Shown here: positions 19,653-28,134 of the stretch, one piece after another | How the letters are laid out: each line of letters begins with the position of its first letter | Position numbering within the stretch: the stretch's first letter is position 1 | Assembly (NCBI RefSeq): GCF_016756595.1 | Contig: NZ_AP023257.1 | Location: forward strand, 744,001 to 808,000 | Length of the DNA stretch: 64,000 nucleotides | Reading direction: 5' to 3' | Origin: Mesorhizobium sp. L-2-11 | GTDB taxonomy: Bacteria > Pseudomonadota > Alphaproteobacteria > Rhizobiales > Rhizobiaceae | Translations under genes and position numbers: made by a program | The notes under the pieces: model-generated | Told to the model about the DNA's origin: nothing | Database searches by the model: none | What the model saw: the letters and a program-made list of their open reading frames with translations, nothing else

Positions 19653-21431
19653 TCACCCCGGCGCCCCATAAACCGGCGTCGCAACGCCTTCCATGCGCGC
19701 CTTGATCTGCAGCGCCACATATTTCGAGTAGAAGCGCGACAGTGCCAGATTGCCGCCGTGGAACCATAGCGCTTCCTGCGCCGTCGGCTTCCACATGTTG
19801 CGCAGTTCGCCTTGCCATGGTCCCGGGTCGCCCCTGGTGCCAGAGCCGAGCCCCCAGCACGGCCCGACCTTGTCGGCGACCTCGCGCGAGACGATCGCGG
19901 CCACAGTTTCGTTCATCGACTGATAGCCGGTGCAGGAGATGATCGCGTCGGCCGCCAGTTCGCTGCCGTCGTCGAACAGGATTCCGGTTGGCGTCAGCCA
20001 CTTGATCTCGACACCGCTGCGGACGCCGATCTCGCCGTCGATGATCAGATCGGAAGCGCCGACGTCGATATAGTAGCCCGAGCCGGTGCGATAGGCCTTC
20101 ATCAGCAGCCCGGTCTCGTCGTCGCCGAAATCGATGGCGAAGCCGGCGCTGCGCAAGCGGTCGAAGAAGGCCGCGTCGCGTGCCTTTATGATGTCGTAGA
20201 GCGCCCGCTGGCTTTGCGGCAGCAGCGCGAACGGCGTCGAGGCGACGATCATGTCGGCTTTTTCGGTGGTGATGCCGCGGGCCAGTGCCTTTTCCGAAAA
20301 GATCTCGAAGCCGACCTCCATCAACGTGTCTGATTTGACCACCGTCGTCGGCGAGCGCTGGATCATGGTCACCGCAGCGCCGCTCTCCCAGAGGTCGACG
20401 GCGATATCGTGTCCCGAACTCGCCGCGCCGATGATCGCGACGCGTCTGCCGCGGAATTTCTCGCCGCTAACATACTGACTGGAATGCAGGATCTCGCCCT
20501 GGAACGCCGCGGCGCCCGGCAGGTCGATCTGCCGCGGCGGGCCATAGGCGCCGGTCGCAAAGACGATGTGTTTTGGCATCAGCGTGATGCGCTCGCCGGC
20601 GCGATCGACATCGACCGTCCAGATTTTTTCGGCTTCGTCGTAGCTGGCGTTGACGCATCTGGTGGAGGTCCAGTAATTCAGTTCCATGACGCGCGTGTAC
20701 ATTTCCAGCCAGTCGCCCATTTTGTCCTTGGGCGTGAACACCGGCCAGTTTTCCGGAAACGGGATGTAGGGCAGATGGTCGTACCAGACCGGATCGTGCA
20801 GCACGAGCGAGCGATAGCGGTTGCGCCAGGAATCGCCGGCCTGCGCGTTTTTCTCGATGACGATGGTCGGCACGCCGAGCTGCCTAAAGCGTGCGCCCAG
20901 CATGATGCCGCCCTGGCCGCCGCCGATGACCAGGCAATAGGGCTGCTCAATGGCGCCGAGATCACGCGTTTCGCGCGCCCTCGCCTCGGCCCAGGTCTCG
21001 CGGTCCGGGTCGGCCTGGTGGCGGACACCCAGCGGCCGCGCCGGTCCCTTGCGCTCCTCAAAACCCTTGAGGTCGCTCATCGCCGTGAACAACGTGCGGC
21101 ACCGGCCGTCTGCCAAGCGCATGATGCCCTGGCCCCACGCCGATGACGTCTCGAAGGTGAACCAGGCTTCTATCGTGCCTTCGTGCGAGCTTGCCTCGCC
21201 AGTGAGCTGCCAGGCAGTCGGCTTTGTCGCCGCCAGCGTGGCATCCAGCATGTCGCGGATCGCCGCGCGGCCTTCCATGGTCTTGATGTTCCGGGTGAAG
21301 GTCAGCAGATCGCGCCAGTAGCAGTCTTCGGCGAACAGATCGGTCGCGCCCTCGGCGTCGCCCGCCTCGAGGGCGCGGGAGAGCGAGGAAAGCCAGCTGG
21401 CCGCCAGCTTTGAGGGTGCCATGTCGAGCAT
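19653..21431 (-). CDS. Flavin-containing monooxygenase with N-terminal SnoaL-like domain
   Basis: A 592-residue protein. Residues about 10-140 resemble the SnoaL/NTF2-like fold (GDAEGATDLFAEDCYWRDLL). The rest is an FMO-type flavoprotein with the FAD motif VIGGGQGGIMLGARF, the FMO identifier FQGEILHSSQY and an NADPH site near RVAIIGAASSGHD. Such enzymes hydroxylate soft nucleophiles or act as Baeyer-Villiger monooxygenases; plant YUCCA-type relatives make auxin, but the substrate here is unknown. It is downstream of, and in line with, the RpiR gene and sugar ABC locus, separated by a repeat. Confidence 0.85.
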   Translation of the reverse strand: MLDMAPSKLAASWLSSLSRALEAGDAEGATDLFAEDCYWRDLLTFTRNIKTMEGRAAIRDMLDATLAATKPTAWQLTGEASSHEGTIEAWFTFETSSAWGQGIMRLADGRCRTLFTAMSDLKGFEERKGPARPLGVRHQADPDRETWAEARARETRDLGAIEQPYCLVIGGGQGGIMLGARFRQLGVPTIVIEKNAQAGDSWRNRYRSLVLHDPVWYDHLPYIPFPENWPVFTPKDKMGDWLEMYTRVMELNYWTSTRCVNASYDEAEKIWTVDVDRAGERITLMPKHIVFATGAYGPPRQIDLPGAAAFQGEILHSSQYVSGEKFRGRRVAIIGAASSGHDIAVDLWESGAAVTMIQRSPTTVVKSDTLMEVGFEIFSEKALARGITTEKADMIVASTPFALLPQSQRALYDIIKARDAAFFDRLRSAGFAIDFGDDETGLLMKAYRTGSGYYIDVGASDLIIDGEIGVRSGVEIKWLTPTGILFDDGSELAADAIISCTGYQSMNETVAAIVSREVADKVGPCWGLGSGTRGDPGPWQGELRNMWKPTAQEALWFHGGNLALSRFYSKYVALQIKARMEGVATPVYGAPG

Positions 21432-21470
21432 CTGTTTTTTCTCTCCTTCGAGTGGGTGCAGCCGGTCTGT

Positions 21471-21617
21471 CCTTCTCCCCTTGTGGGAGAAGGCGGCCGA
21501 GCGAAGCTCGGTCGGATGAGGGGTGTTCCAGAGAACACCAACGTCTCACTCCGTCCAACACCCCTCATCCGGCTTGGCGCTGCGCGCCAATCCACCTTCT
21601 CCCACAAGGGGAGAAGG
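21471..21617. repeat. RIME-like palindromic repeat, family A, copy 3
   Basis: Lies between the RpiR and monooxygenase genes. Left inner hairpin CGAGCGAAGCTCG, right inner hairpin GGCGCTGCGCGCC. Confidence 0.87.
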
Positions 21618-21629
21618 AAGATCGCGCCC

Positions 21630-22568
21630 TCAGTCTCCCAGCGGCTCCATCTCCTTGCCCGTTCTGTGGATCTGGGCGTTGTATTTGATGCGGCGGACCG
21701 TTTCGCGGGCCGAGCCGTCGAGCTTGTACGCGGCCGCCACTGCCATCAGGTCGATCGCGGCCAGAAAGGCAAACCGCGAGGCCGTCGGCTTCAGCGTGTC
21801 GGGATATTCTGATACCGCCACCGTCAGCCTGACGTCACAGGCGCGGGCAAGCTCGGTGTCGGGCGCGGTCACGCAGATCGCGTTGGCGCGGTAATGCCTG
21901 GCGAGTTCGACGGCCTCGATCACTTCGCGCGTGCGTCCGGTCGCCGAAATGGCGATCACCAGGTCCCCGGGCTTCAGGGTCGAGGCGGTCATCCGCATCA
22001 GATAGGGATCGCACTGGGCGCTGACGGTGATGCCGTAGCGGAACAGCCGGTACTGGGTCTCCTGCGCCAGCGCCGATGAGCTGCCGCCGAGGCCGAACAC
22101 CGTGACCTGGCGCGCCTTGGCGATGAGCTCGGCGGCCTTCATAAGCTGCGCCGGGTCAAGCTGCCGTTCTGCTTCCTGCAGCGCCCGGCGGGCCTCGCCG
22201 AACACGGCATTCCAGAACGGCATGCCATTGTCGCTGCTCACCGGCGGCGGCTTGCTCAGATAGAGCGCGCCGACGACCAGGCTCTGCGCCAGCTTCAGTT
22301 TGAAATCGCGCACCCCCTCGCAGCCGATGGCGCGGCAGAACCGGGTCACCGTGGGTTCGCTGACCTGGGCGCGCTGGGCGAGCACGGCATTGGAGGCGTC
22401 GACCGCGAAGCTGACGTCGTCGAGCACGACATCGGCGACGCGTCGCTCTGCCGGCCGCAATTCACTGTAAGAGTCCTTGACCAGCGAAATGATGTCGGGG
22501 ATGCGCTTGACGCGTGCATCCGGGTCGCCGTCCGAGGTTGGCCGTCCCTGGCCGTCTGCTTCGGTCAT
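21630..22568 (-). CDS. MurR/RpiR-family transcriptional regulator
   Basis: A 312-residue regulator. The N-terminal RpiR helix-turn-helix (AVLAQRAQVSEPTVTRFCRAIG) is followed by a sugar-isomerase (SIS) domain from about residue 145 (VTVFGLGGSSSALAQETQYRL; VIAISATGRTREVIEAVELA). SIS domains bind phosphosugars, which fits its place beside a sugar ABC transporter. The likely sigma-70 promoter is at 22630-22658. Confidence 0.92.
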   Translation of the reverse strand: MTEADGQGRPTSDGDPDARVKRIPDIISLVKDSYSELRPAERRVADVVLDDVSFAVDASNAVLAQRAQVSEPTVTRFCRAIGCEGVRDFKLKLAQSLVVGALYLSKPPPVSSDNGMPFWNAVFGEARRALQEAERQLDPAQLMKAAELIAKARQVTVFGLGGSSSALAQETQYRLFRYGITVSAQCDPYLMRMTASTLKPGDLVIAISATGRTREVIEAVELARHYRANAICVTAPDTELARACDVRLTVAVSEYPDTLKPTASRFAFLAAIDLMAVAAAYKLDGSARETVRRIKYNAQIHRTGKEMEPLGD

Positions 22569-22629
22569 GACTCATCCCCGCCGTTCGTGGAACTCGACCA
22601 TGTTTGCGCATCGCTTGCCTGCTCGCCGA

Positions 22630-22658
22630 AGTATGTAGGAAAGCAACAAGCTTTTCAA
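22630..22658 (-). promoter_or_regulatory. Candidate sigma-70 promoter of the rpiR-type gene
   Basis: Minus-strand TTGAAA (22653-22658), a 17-bp spacer and CATACT (22630-22635), about 60 bp upstream of the RpiR start. The surrounding DNA is AT-rich for this genome. Confidence 0.55.
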
Positions 22659-22793
22659 GAAATAGAAAAAAGCGCTTTGAAACAAACACATGTGGCTGAG
22701 CGTAGCGATCTTGCCAGCGAAAGCCGTGGTCGCCGTTTGACGGCAATGTCGGAGAGTTACAGGCAGATTCTCTGCGGGATCTCGCGCGGCTCC

Positions 22794-22939
22794 CCTTCTC
22801 CCCTTGTGGGAGAAGGTGGATTGGCGCGTAGCGCCAAGACGGTTGAGGGGTGCTGGACGGAGTGCCGTCTTTGCCAAGCTGGAACACCCCTCATCCGACC
22901 GAGCTTCGCTCGGCCACCTTCTCCCACAAGGGGAGAAGG
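22794..22939. repeat. RIME-like palindromic repeat, family A, copy 4
   Basis: Left inner hairpin GGCGCGTAGCGCC, right inner hairpin CGAGCTTCGCTCG, the same pairing as copy 1. Together with the promoter region it fills the 385-bp gap between the fused oxidoreductase and the RpiR gene. Confidence 0.87.
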
Positions 22940-22953
22940 CAAGGGCAGCGATG

Positions 22954-24990
22954 TCAGCCCCGCGCGAGTTTCCGATCCGAACCGCCATCATCCAGCCACG
23001 CAATGTCGTCGGGCGAAAGCGCAATGTCGAGCGCCTGCAGGCTGTCCTCCAGTTCATCGAGCGTGCGCGGCCCGATCAGCGGGACGGACGGGAATGGCTG
23101 GGCCAGGACGTAGGCGAGCGCGACATGGATCGGGCTCTTGCCCAGCCTGTTGGCGAGCTCGATCGCCCGGTCGCGGCGGCCGAAATTCTTCTCGGAGTAC
23201 CAGACCCGGACCAGTTCTTCATTGTCGCGCTGGTCACGCCCGGCGCGGCCGGTGAAGAAGCCGCGTCCCTGGCTCGACCAGGCGAAATTGGGCATCTGCC
23301 GGGCGGTCAGCCAGGCCTTCCATTCGTCGCTGGACGAGGTGACGCAACCCGGCCAGATCGGCACCAGCATCTCGGCCAGCGAAAAATTGTTCGAAAGCGC
23401 GCCAGGCTTCTGCTTGCCGGTCCGCTCGGCATAGGCAATCGCCTCGTCCATGCGTTCCCGCGTCCAGTTCGAGCCGCCGAACGGACCGCGGATGCGGCCA
23501 GCCCTGACCTCGCGGTCCATCGCGTCGACGAATTCGTCGACCGGCACGTCGGGATCGTCGCGGTGCATGAAATAGACGTCGACATGATCGGTCTGCAGCC
23601 GGTCGAGCGACTGGGTGAGTTGCCTGCCGATCACATCGGGATAGCAGAGCGGAGTGTGCGCGCCCTTGCCGATGACCACCGAGTGCTCACGCACACCGCG
23701 GTTTTTCAGCCATTGGCCGAGCAGCGTTTCGGTGTAGCCGCTGCCGTAGATGAAGGCGGTGTCGAAGACGTTGCCGCCGGCTTCGAAATAGGCGTCGAGC
23801 AAGATCATGCCCGAGGAGAAGGTGCGAAAATCCTCGAAGCCGAGCGCCAGGCACGAGGCCGGCCGCGGCAGGCCCGGAATTTCGCGCTTCGGGATGGCGG
23901 TGCCGGCGGAGCGCAGCCGCCGGCCGGAGATGGTGTTGACGCGTTTTTCCGGCTTCTCGATCTCGTATTCGAGGCCGATGGCGGCGCGCCATCTGTCGAG
24001 CACGCGCAGATTGCCGAGGCTGTCGGCCCAGCCCATGCCCGGCCAGGCAAACTCCTGCTTTCCGGCCAGGATCGCCTCGCCGGCGGCGTCGACCTCGAAG
24101 GCGTAGAGCCAGCGGTCTTCCTTGACCTCGACCACCTCCTCACCGCCCGGACGGATGATGCGGATCTCGCCGGTGCCGCCTTCCCTGCCGCTCGCATACC
24201 AGAAATCCGCGACCTCGATGCGGCCTCTGGTGCCAAGGATGCGCAGGACATTGTCCTGCGCCAGCGAAATGCCGCAGGAGACTTCGGCGACGATGCCGCT
24301 GGGAAAATGCAGCAGCGCCGAAGCCCATTCGTCGACGCCGGACTGACCAAGATGCGCAGCACCGGCGACCTTGTCCGGCTCGGCGAAGGGTTTTCCCGAT
24401 GCTGCTCCGGCAATCAGCCGCGCCATCGAAACGGGATAGCCGCCGACGTCGAGAATGCCGCCGCCGGCCAGATCATTGGCGTAGAGCCGGTGCTCCGGCA
24501 TGAAGCCAGGCATGGCGAAGCCGAAGCTCGACTTCACCATGCGCACCTCGCCGATCGCGCCAGACCTGATCAGCTCGACCAGCTTTGCCGTCTGCGGATG
24601 CAGCCGGTACATGAAGGCCTCGCCGAGGAACGTGCCGGCCTTGCGCGCCGCATGGATCATCGCGTCGGCCTCGAAAGCGGTGAGCCCCATCGGCTTTTCG
24701 CAAAGCACATGCTTTCCGGCCTCGGCCGCCCTGATCGCCCATTCAGCGTGGCTGGGGTGCGGCGTCGAAATGTAAACCGCATCGACGTCCGGGTCGGCGA
24801 GCAGGGCCTCGTAGCCGTCGAGGATGCGGGCGCCGGGGAAGTTTTCATTAAGGCCTGATTTGCCGGGATTGCGCGCGCCAATGGCGGCCAATGTGCCGGT
24901 GCGTGAATGGGCGACGCCGCCGGCAAAGGCCTTGGCTATGGTGCCGGGCCCGAGAATGCCCCAGCGGATTTTTTGCGGTTCGGACGTCAT
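22954..24990 (-). CDS. Fused Gfo/Idh/MocA oxidoreductase and aldo/keto reductase
   Basis: A 678-residue two-enzyme fusion. Residues about 5-340 are a Gfo/Idh/MocA dehydrogenase: Rossmann IRWGILGPGTIAKAFAGG and the EKP motif CEKPMGLTAFEA. From about residue 350 it is an aldo/keto reductase with the full catalytic set: Asp and Tyr in FDTAFIYGSG, Lys in VVIGKGAH, His in DVYFMHRDD. ATG 24990 is chosen over the longer open frame. It follows the ABC ATPase by about 120 bp on the same strand, so it probably oxidises and reduces an imported sugar or polyol. The exact substrate is unknown. Confidence 0.9.
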   Translation of the reverse strand: MTSEPQKIRWGILGPGTIAKAFAGGVAHSRTGTLAAIGARNPGKSGLNENFPGARILDGYEALLADPDVDAVYISTPHPSHAEWAIRAAEAGKHVLCEKPMGLTAFEADAMIHAARKAGTFLGEAFMYRLHPQTAKLVELIRSGAIGEVRMVKSSFGFAMPGFMPEHRLYANDLAGGGILDVGGYPVSMARLIAGAASGKPFAEPDKVAGAAHLGQSGVDEWASALLHFPSGIVAEVSCGISLAQDNVLRILGTRGRIEVADFWYASGREGGTGEIRIIRPGGEEVVEVKEDRWLYAFEVDAAGEAILAGKQEFAWPGMGWADSLGNLRVLDRWRAAIGLEYEIEKPEKRVNTISGRRLRSAGTAIPKREIPGLPRPASCLALGFEDFRTFSSGMILLDAYFEAGGNVFDTAFIYGSGYTETLLGQWLKNRGVREHSVVIGKGAHTPLCYPDVIGRQLTQSLDRLQTDHVDVYFMHRDDPDVPVDEFVDAMDREVRAGRIRGPFGGSNWTRERMDEAIAYAERTGKQKPGALSNNFSLAEMLVPIWPGCVTSSSDEWKAWLTARQMPNFAWSSQGRGFFTGRAGRDQRDNEELVRVWYSEKNFGRRDRAIELANRLGKSPIHVALAYVLAQPFPSVPLIGPRTLDELEDSLQALDIALSPDDIAWLDDGGSDRKLARG

Positions 24991-25111
24991 TTCAGATCTC
25001 CTTGGGGTCGCCTCGGTGTCGCGAGTTGGTGAAAAAAAGTTCCGTGTCCTGGTGTGCATGTCGTTGTGCCAAACCGCTGCGCGGTTCACGCCCGAGGGCA
25101 TGCTTGGGGCA

Positions 25112-26197
25112 CTAGCGAATGCGAGCACCTGACTTGTCGAAGAGAAGCGACCGGCCGGCCTTGATCGACACCACCATGTGGTCGCCGCTCGCTCGCTGCC
25201 GCGATGCCTCGCGCTCGATGATCAGTTCCTCTGGTCCGGCATTGGCATAAATGTAGCTCACCGATCCAAGGTGCTCGGCGACATCGGCCTTGACGGCGAT
25301 ATCGCAATCGCCTTCGCCGGCCTCGAAGAAATGCTCCGGCCGCACACCGAGCACGACCTCGGCGCCGACCGCAGGCGGGGCGTCCGACAGCGGTTTCCGC
25401 AGCCGAGCGCCGCCATGGTTGGCGAGTTGGAGGACCGTTGCATTGCCGTCGTTGCCGACCACTTGGGCCGCCAGAAAATTCATCTTCGGCGAACCGACGA
25501 AGCCGGCGACAAAGCGGTTGGCCGGGTCGTCATAGAGATCGAGCGGCGCGCCGATCTGCTCGATATTGCCGGCGTTGAGCACGACGATCCTGTCGGCCAG
25601 CGTCATCGCTTCGGTCTGGTCATGCGTCACATAGATCATGGTGACGCCGAGCTCCTTGTGCAGGCGCGAGATCTCGACCCGCATCTGCACCCTGAGCTCG
25701 GCATCGAGATTGCTCAGTGGCTCGTCGAACAGGAACACCTGCGGCTCACGCACGATGGCGCGGCCGATGGCGACGCGCTGGCGCTGGCCGCCGGACAATT
25801 GCCTCGGGCGCCGCTTCATCAGCTCGGCGATGCGCAAGATCTCGGCGGCCCGCTTCACCCGCCGCTCGGTGTCGGCTTTCGGGTTGCCGTTCATCCTCAG
25901 CCCGAAGCTCAGGTTCTGCTCGACGCTCATATGCGGGTAGAGAGCGTAGGACTGGAACACCATGGCGATGCCGCGGTCGGCCGGCTCGACATCGTTCACC
26001 AGCTTGCCGCCGATGGCGATCTCGCCGCCGCTGATGTCCTCGAGCCCGGCGATCATCCTGAGCAGCGTGGATTTTCCGCAGCCGGAAGGGCCGACGAAGA
26101 CGACGAATTCGCCGTCATTGACGTCGATGTTCGCGCCGTGAACGATCTCGAAGACGCCGAAGCGCTTGACGACATTTTTGAGTGTGACCGCTGCCAT
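25112..26197 (-). CDS. Sugar ABC transporter ATP-binding protein (UgpC/MsmK type)
   Basis: A 361-residue ATPase with Walker A GPSGCGKST at 36-44, signature LSGGQRQRVAIGRAI, Walker B VFLFDEPLSNLDA and the H-loop THDQTEAM. The C-terminal TOBE/OB region (about 240-361) is typical of carbohydrate importers. The start MAAVTLKNVVKRFG at 26197 is 7 bp downstream of the preceding permease, so they are in one operon. Confidence 0.95.
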   Translation of the reverse strand: MAAVTLKNVVKRFGVFEIVHGANIDVNDGEFVVFVGPSGCGKSTLLRMIAGLEDISGGEIAIGGKLVNDVEPADRGIAMVFQSYALYPHMSVEQNLSFGLRMNGNPKADTERRVKRAAEILRIAELMKRRPRQLSGGQRQRVAIGRAIVREPQVFLFDEPLSNLDAELRVQMRVEISRLHKELGVTMIYVTHDQTEAMTLADRIVVLNAGNIEQIGAPLDLYDDPANRFVAGFVGSPKMNFLAAQVVGNDGNATVLQLANHGGARLRKPLSDAPPAVGAEVVLGVRPEHFFEAGEGDCDIAVKADVAEHLGSVSYIYANAGPEELIIEREASRQRASGDHMVVSIKAGRSLLFDKSGARIR

Positions 26198-26204
26198 GCT
26201 GATC

Positions 26205-27056
26205 CTATTTGATGGCGCCGGCGGCAATGCCGGCGACGAAATGGCGCTGCAAGAGCACGAACACGACGAGCATCGGCACGGTGAGCATCACGGCGCCCGC
26301 CATGATGCCGCCCCACGACACTTTGGTGAGGCCGATCAGCGTGCCGAGCGCCACCGGCGCCGTCATCGCGCCGGGCTTGGAATTGATCAGCAGCGGCCAG
26401 AGATAATTGTTCCAGGAGGCAAGGAACAGGATGATGGCGAGCGCTGCCAGCATCGGTCGCGCCAGCGGCAGCGCGACGAACAGGAAGATCCGCCATTCCT
26501 TGACCCCTTCGACGCGGGCGGCATCGAATAGGTCGCCCGGCATCATCGAGAAGCTCTGCCGCATGAACAGCACGCCGAGCGAATTGAACAGCGGCGGCAC
26601 GATCAGCGCCACCCAGGTGTTGGCGAGCTTGAAGTCGCGCGCCACCATGATGAATTGCGGGATCAGCACGACAGCATAGGGAAGCGTGATGGTGCCGAGA
26701 ATGATGGCGACGACGACGCCCTTGCCGAAGAACTGGTAGCGCGCCAGAGCCCAGCCGGCCATCGAGGTGAGCAGCACTGACAGGAACGTGTAGGTCACCG
26801 CCACCGAGACCGAGATGCCGATGGCGCCAATGAAATTGGTGTCGCGCTGCAAATTGTCGACATTGTCGAGGAAGCTGCCGTGCGGCAAAAGCTCGATGCT
26901 GGGGCTAAAAATGCCTCTGTCGGGCATGGTCGAAAAGATCACCATCATCCACAGCGGAAACAGCCAGATCAGCGCCAGCGGCGTCAGGAACAGATGCAGC
27001 GCGATGCTGCGTCCCAATCTGGAGGAGGAACGGCTCGAAGAGGAACGTGAGCTCAT
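26205..27056 (-). CDS. Carbohydrate ABC transporter permease (MalG-like)
   Basis: A 283-residue inner-membrane protein with about six membrane segments (ALHLFLTPLALIWLFPLWMM first) and the EAA loop AARVEGVKEWRIFLFVALPL that docks the ATPase. The frame is open far upstream, but ATG 27056 overlaps the stop of the other permease by four bases (ATGA), so translation is coupled. The N-terminus is unusually rich in Ser and Arg. Confidence 0.94.
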   Translation of the reverse strand: MSSRSSSSRSSSRLGRSIALHLFLTPLALIWLFPLWMMVIFSTMPDRGIFSPSIELLPHGSFLDNVDNLQRDTNFIGAIGISVSVAVTYTFLSVLLTSMAGWALARYQFFGKGVVVAIILGTITLPYAVVLIPQFIMVARDFKLANTWVALIVPPLFNSLGVLFMRQSFSMMPGDLFDAARVEGVKEWRIFLFVALPLARPMLAALAIILFLASWNNYLWPLLINSKPGAMTAPVALGTLIGLTKVSWGGIMAGAVMLTVPMLVVFVLLQRHFVAGIAAGAIK

Positions 27057-27913
27057 TTCGGCTCCCTCGTCAGCCACAGCTGCACCAGCGAGATGGCGAT
27101 CGCCAGCCCGGCCATGGTGTAGGCGATGGCCGAGGCGTAGCCGAAATTGAGCGACCTGAAACCCTGGCGGTAAAGCAGCAGCCCGAGCGTTTCGGTGCCG
27201 CCGCCCGGTCCGCCGCGCTCGGTGATCAGGAACGGCTCGGTGAACAGCTGCATGGTGCCGATGATCGACAGCACGGCGCAGAAGACGATGATCGGCTTGA
27301 GCAGCGGCAGGGTGATGTAGAAGAACTGCTTGAGCTTGCTGACGCGGTCCAGAGTCGCCGCCTCGTAGACGTCCTGGGGGATGGACTGAAGACCGGCGAG
27401 CAGGATGATGGCGTTGTAGCCGGCCCAGCGCCAGGTCACCGCGATCATGATCACCGCCATCGCCGGGGTGACGTTGGAGAACCAGTCGATACGCGGCAGG
27501 CCGACGCTGTTGAGCAGCTTGTTGATGATGCCGTAATCGAGATTGAACATCAGCCGGAACACCGCCGAATAGGCGACTTCGCCGACCACGACCGGGGCGA
27601 AGAAGGCGAAGCGGAACAGGCCACGGGCTTTCAACAGCGGCGAATTGAGCAGCACAGCCATGACGATCGCCAAGCTGATCATCACCGGCACCTGGATGAC
27701 CAGGATGAGCAAAGTGTTCTTCAAGGCGTTGAAGAAGGCCGGGTCGCCGATCAGCCGGCCCCAGTTGAAGGTCGGCGCGAACCGCCACGGCAGGGTGCGC
27801 GTCGCCTGGAAGGAGATCAGGAACGAGCTGATGATCGGCCACAGCCAGAAGATCGAGAAGATCAGCAGATAGGGCGCGAGGAAGCGGTACGCCGTGGCGT
27901 TCTGATAGCGCAT
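27053..27913 (-). CDS. Carbohydrate ABC transporter permease (MalF-like)
   Basis: A 286-residue permease beginning MRYQNATAYRFLAPYLLIFS, with about six membrane segments and the EAA loop EAATLDRVSKLKQFFYITLP. The frame continues 65 codons upstream into a family-A repeat, but that part is repeat sequence and not family-like. It forms the membrane channel with the next gene. Confidence 0.94.
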   Translation of the reverse strand: MRYQNATAYRFLAPYLLIFSIFWLWPIISSFLISFQATRTLPWRFAPTFNWGRLIGDPAFFNALKNTLLILVIQVPVMISLAIVMAVLLNSPLLKARGLFRFAFFAPVVVGEVAYSAVFRLMFNLDYGIINKLLNSVGLPRIDWFSNVTPAMAVIMIAVTWRWAGYNAIILLAGLQSIPQDVYEAATLDRVSKLKQFFYITLPLLKPIIVFCAVLSIIGTMQLFTEPFLITERGGPGGGTETLGLLLYRQGFRSLNFGYASAIAYTMAGLAIAISLVQLWLTREPK

Positions 27914-27977
27914 TCCTTCTCCTTCCTGTCTCTGGGTTTGCCGGCTTGCTGTCGAGGTCGGCGCTGCGCCTGCCTTG

Positions 27978-28118
27978 CCTTCTCCCCTTGTGGGAGAAGG
28001 TGGATCGGCGCGCAGCGCCGAGACGGATGAGGGTGCTGGACGGAGTACCGTCCCTGCCAAGCTGGAACACCCCTCATCCGTCGCCTTCGGCGACATCTTC
28101 TCCCACAAGGGGAGAAGG
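27978..28118. repeat. RIME-like palindromic repeat, family A, copy 5 (inside operon)
   Basis: Between the binding-protein gene and the first permease. Left inner hairpin CGGCGCGCAGCGCCG, right inner hairpin TCGCCTTCGGCGA. Its hairpins lie in the operon mRNA and could protect or process the upstream message. Confidence 0.87.
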
Positions 28119-28134
28119 GGGAGCCGCGTTCATA

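Noticed and set aside
22804..24858. 684-codon plus-strand frame opposite the fused oxidoreductase
   Set aside because: Begins in a repeat and runs antisense to a gene with complete catalytic motifs; no family resemblance.
27914..28108. In-frame extension of the first permease through the family A repeat
   Set aside because: The added residues are translated repeat; the conserved permease N-terminus begins at 27913.
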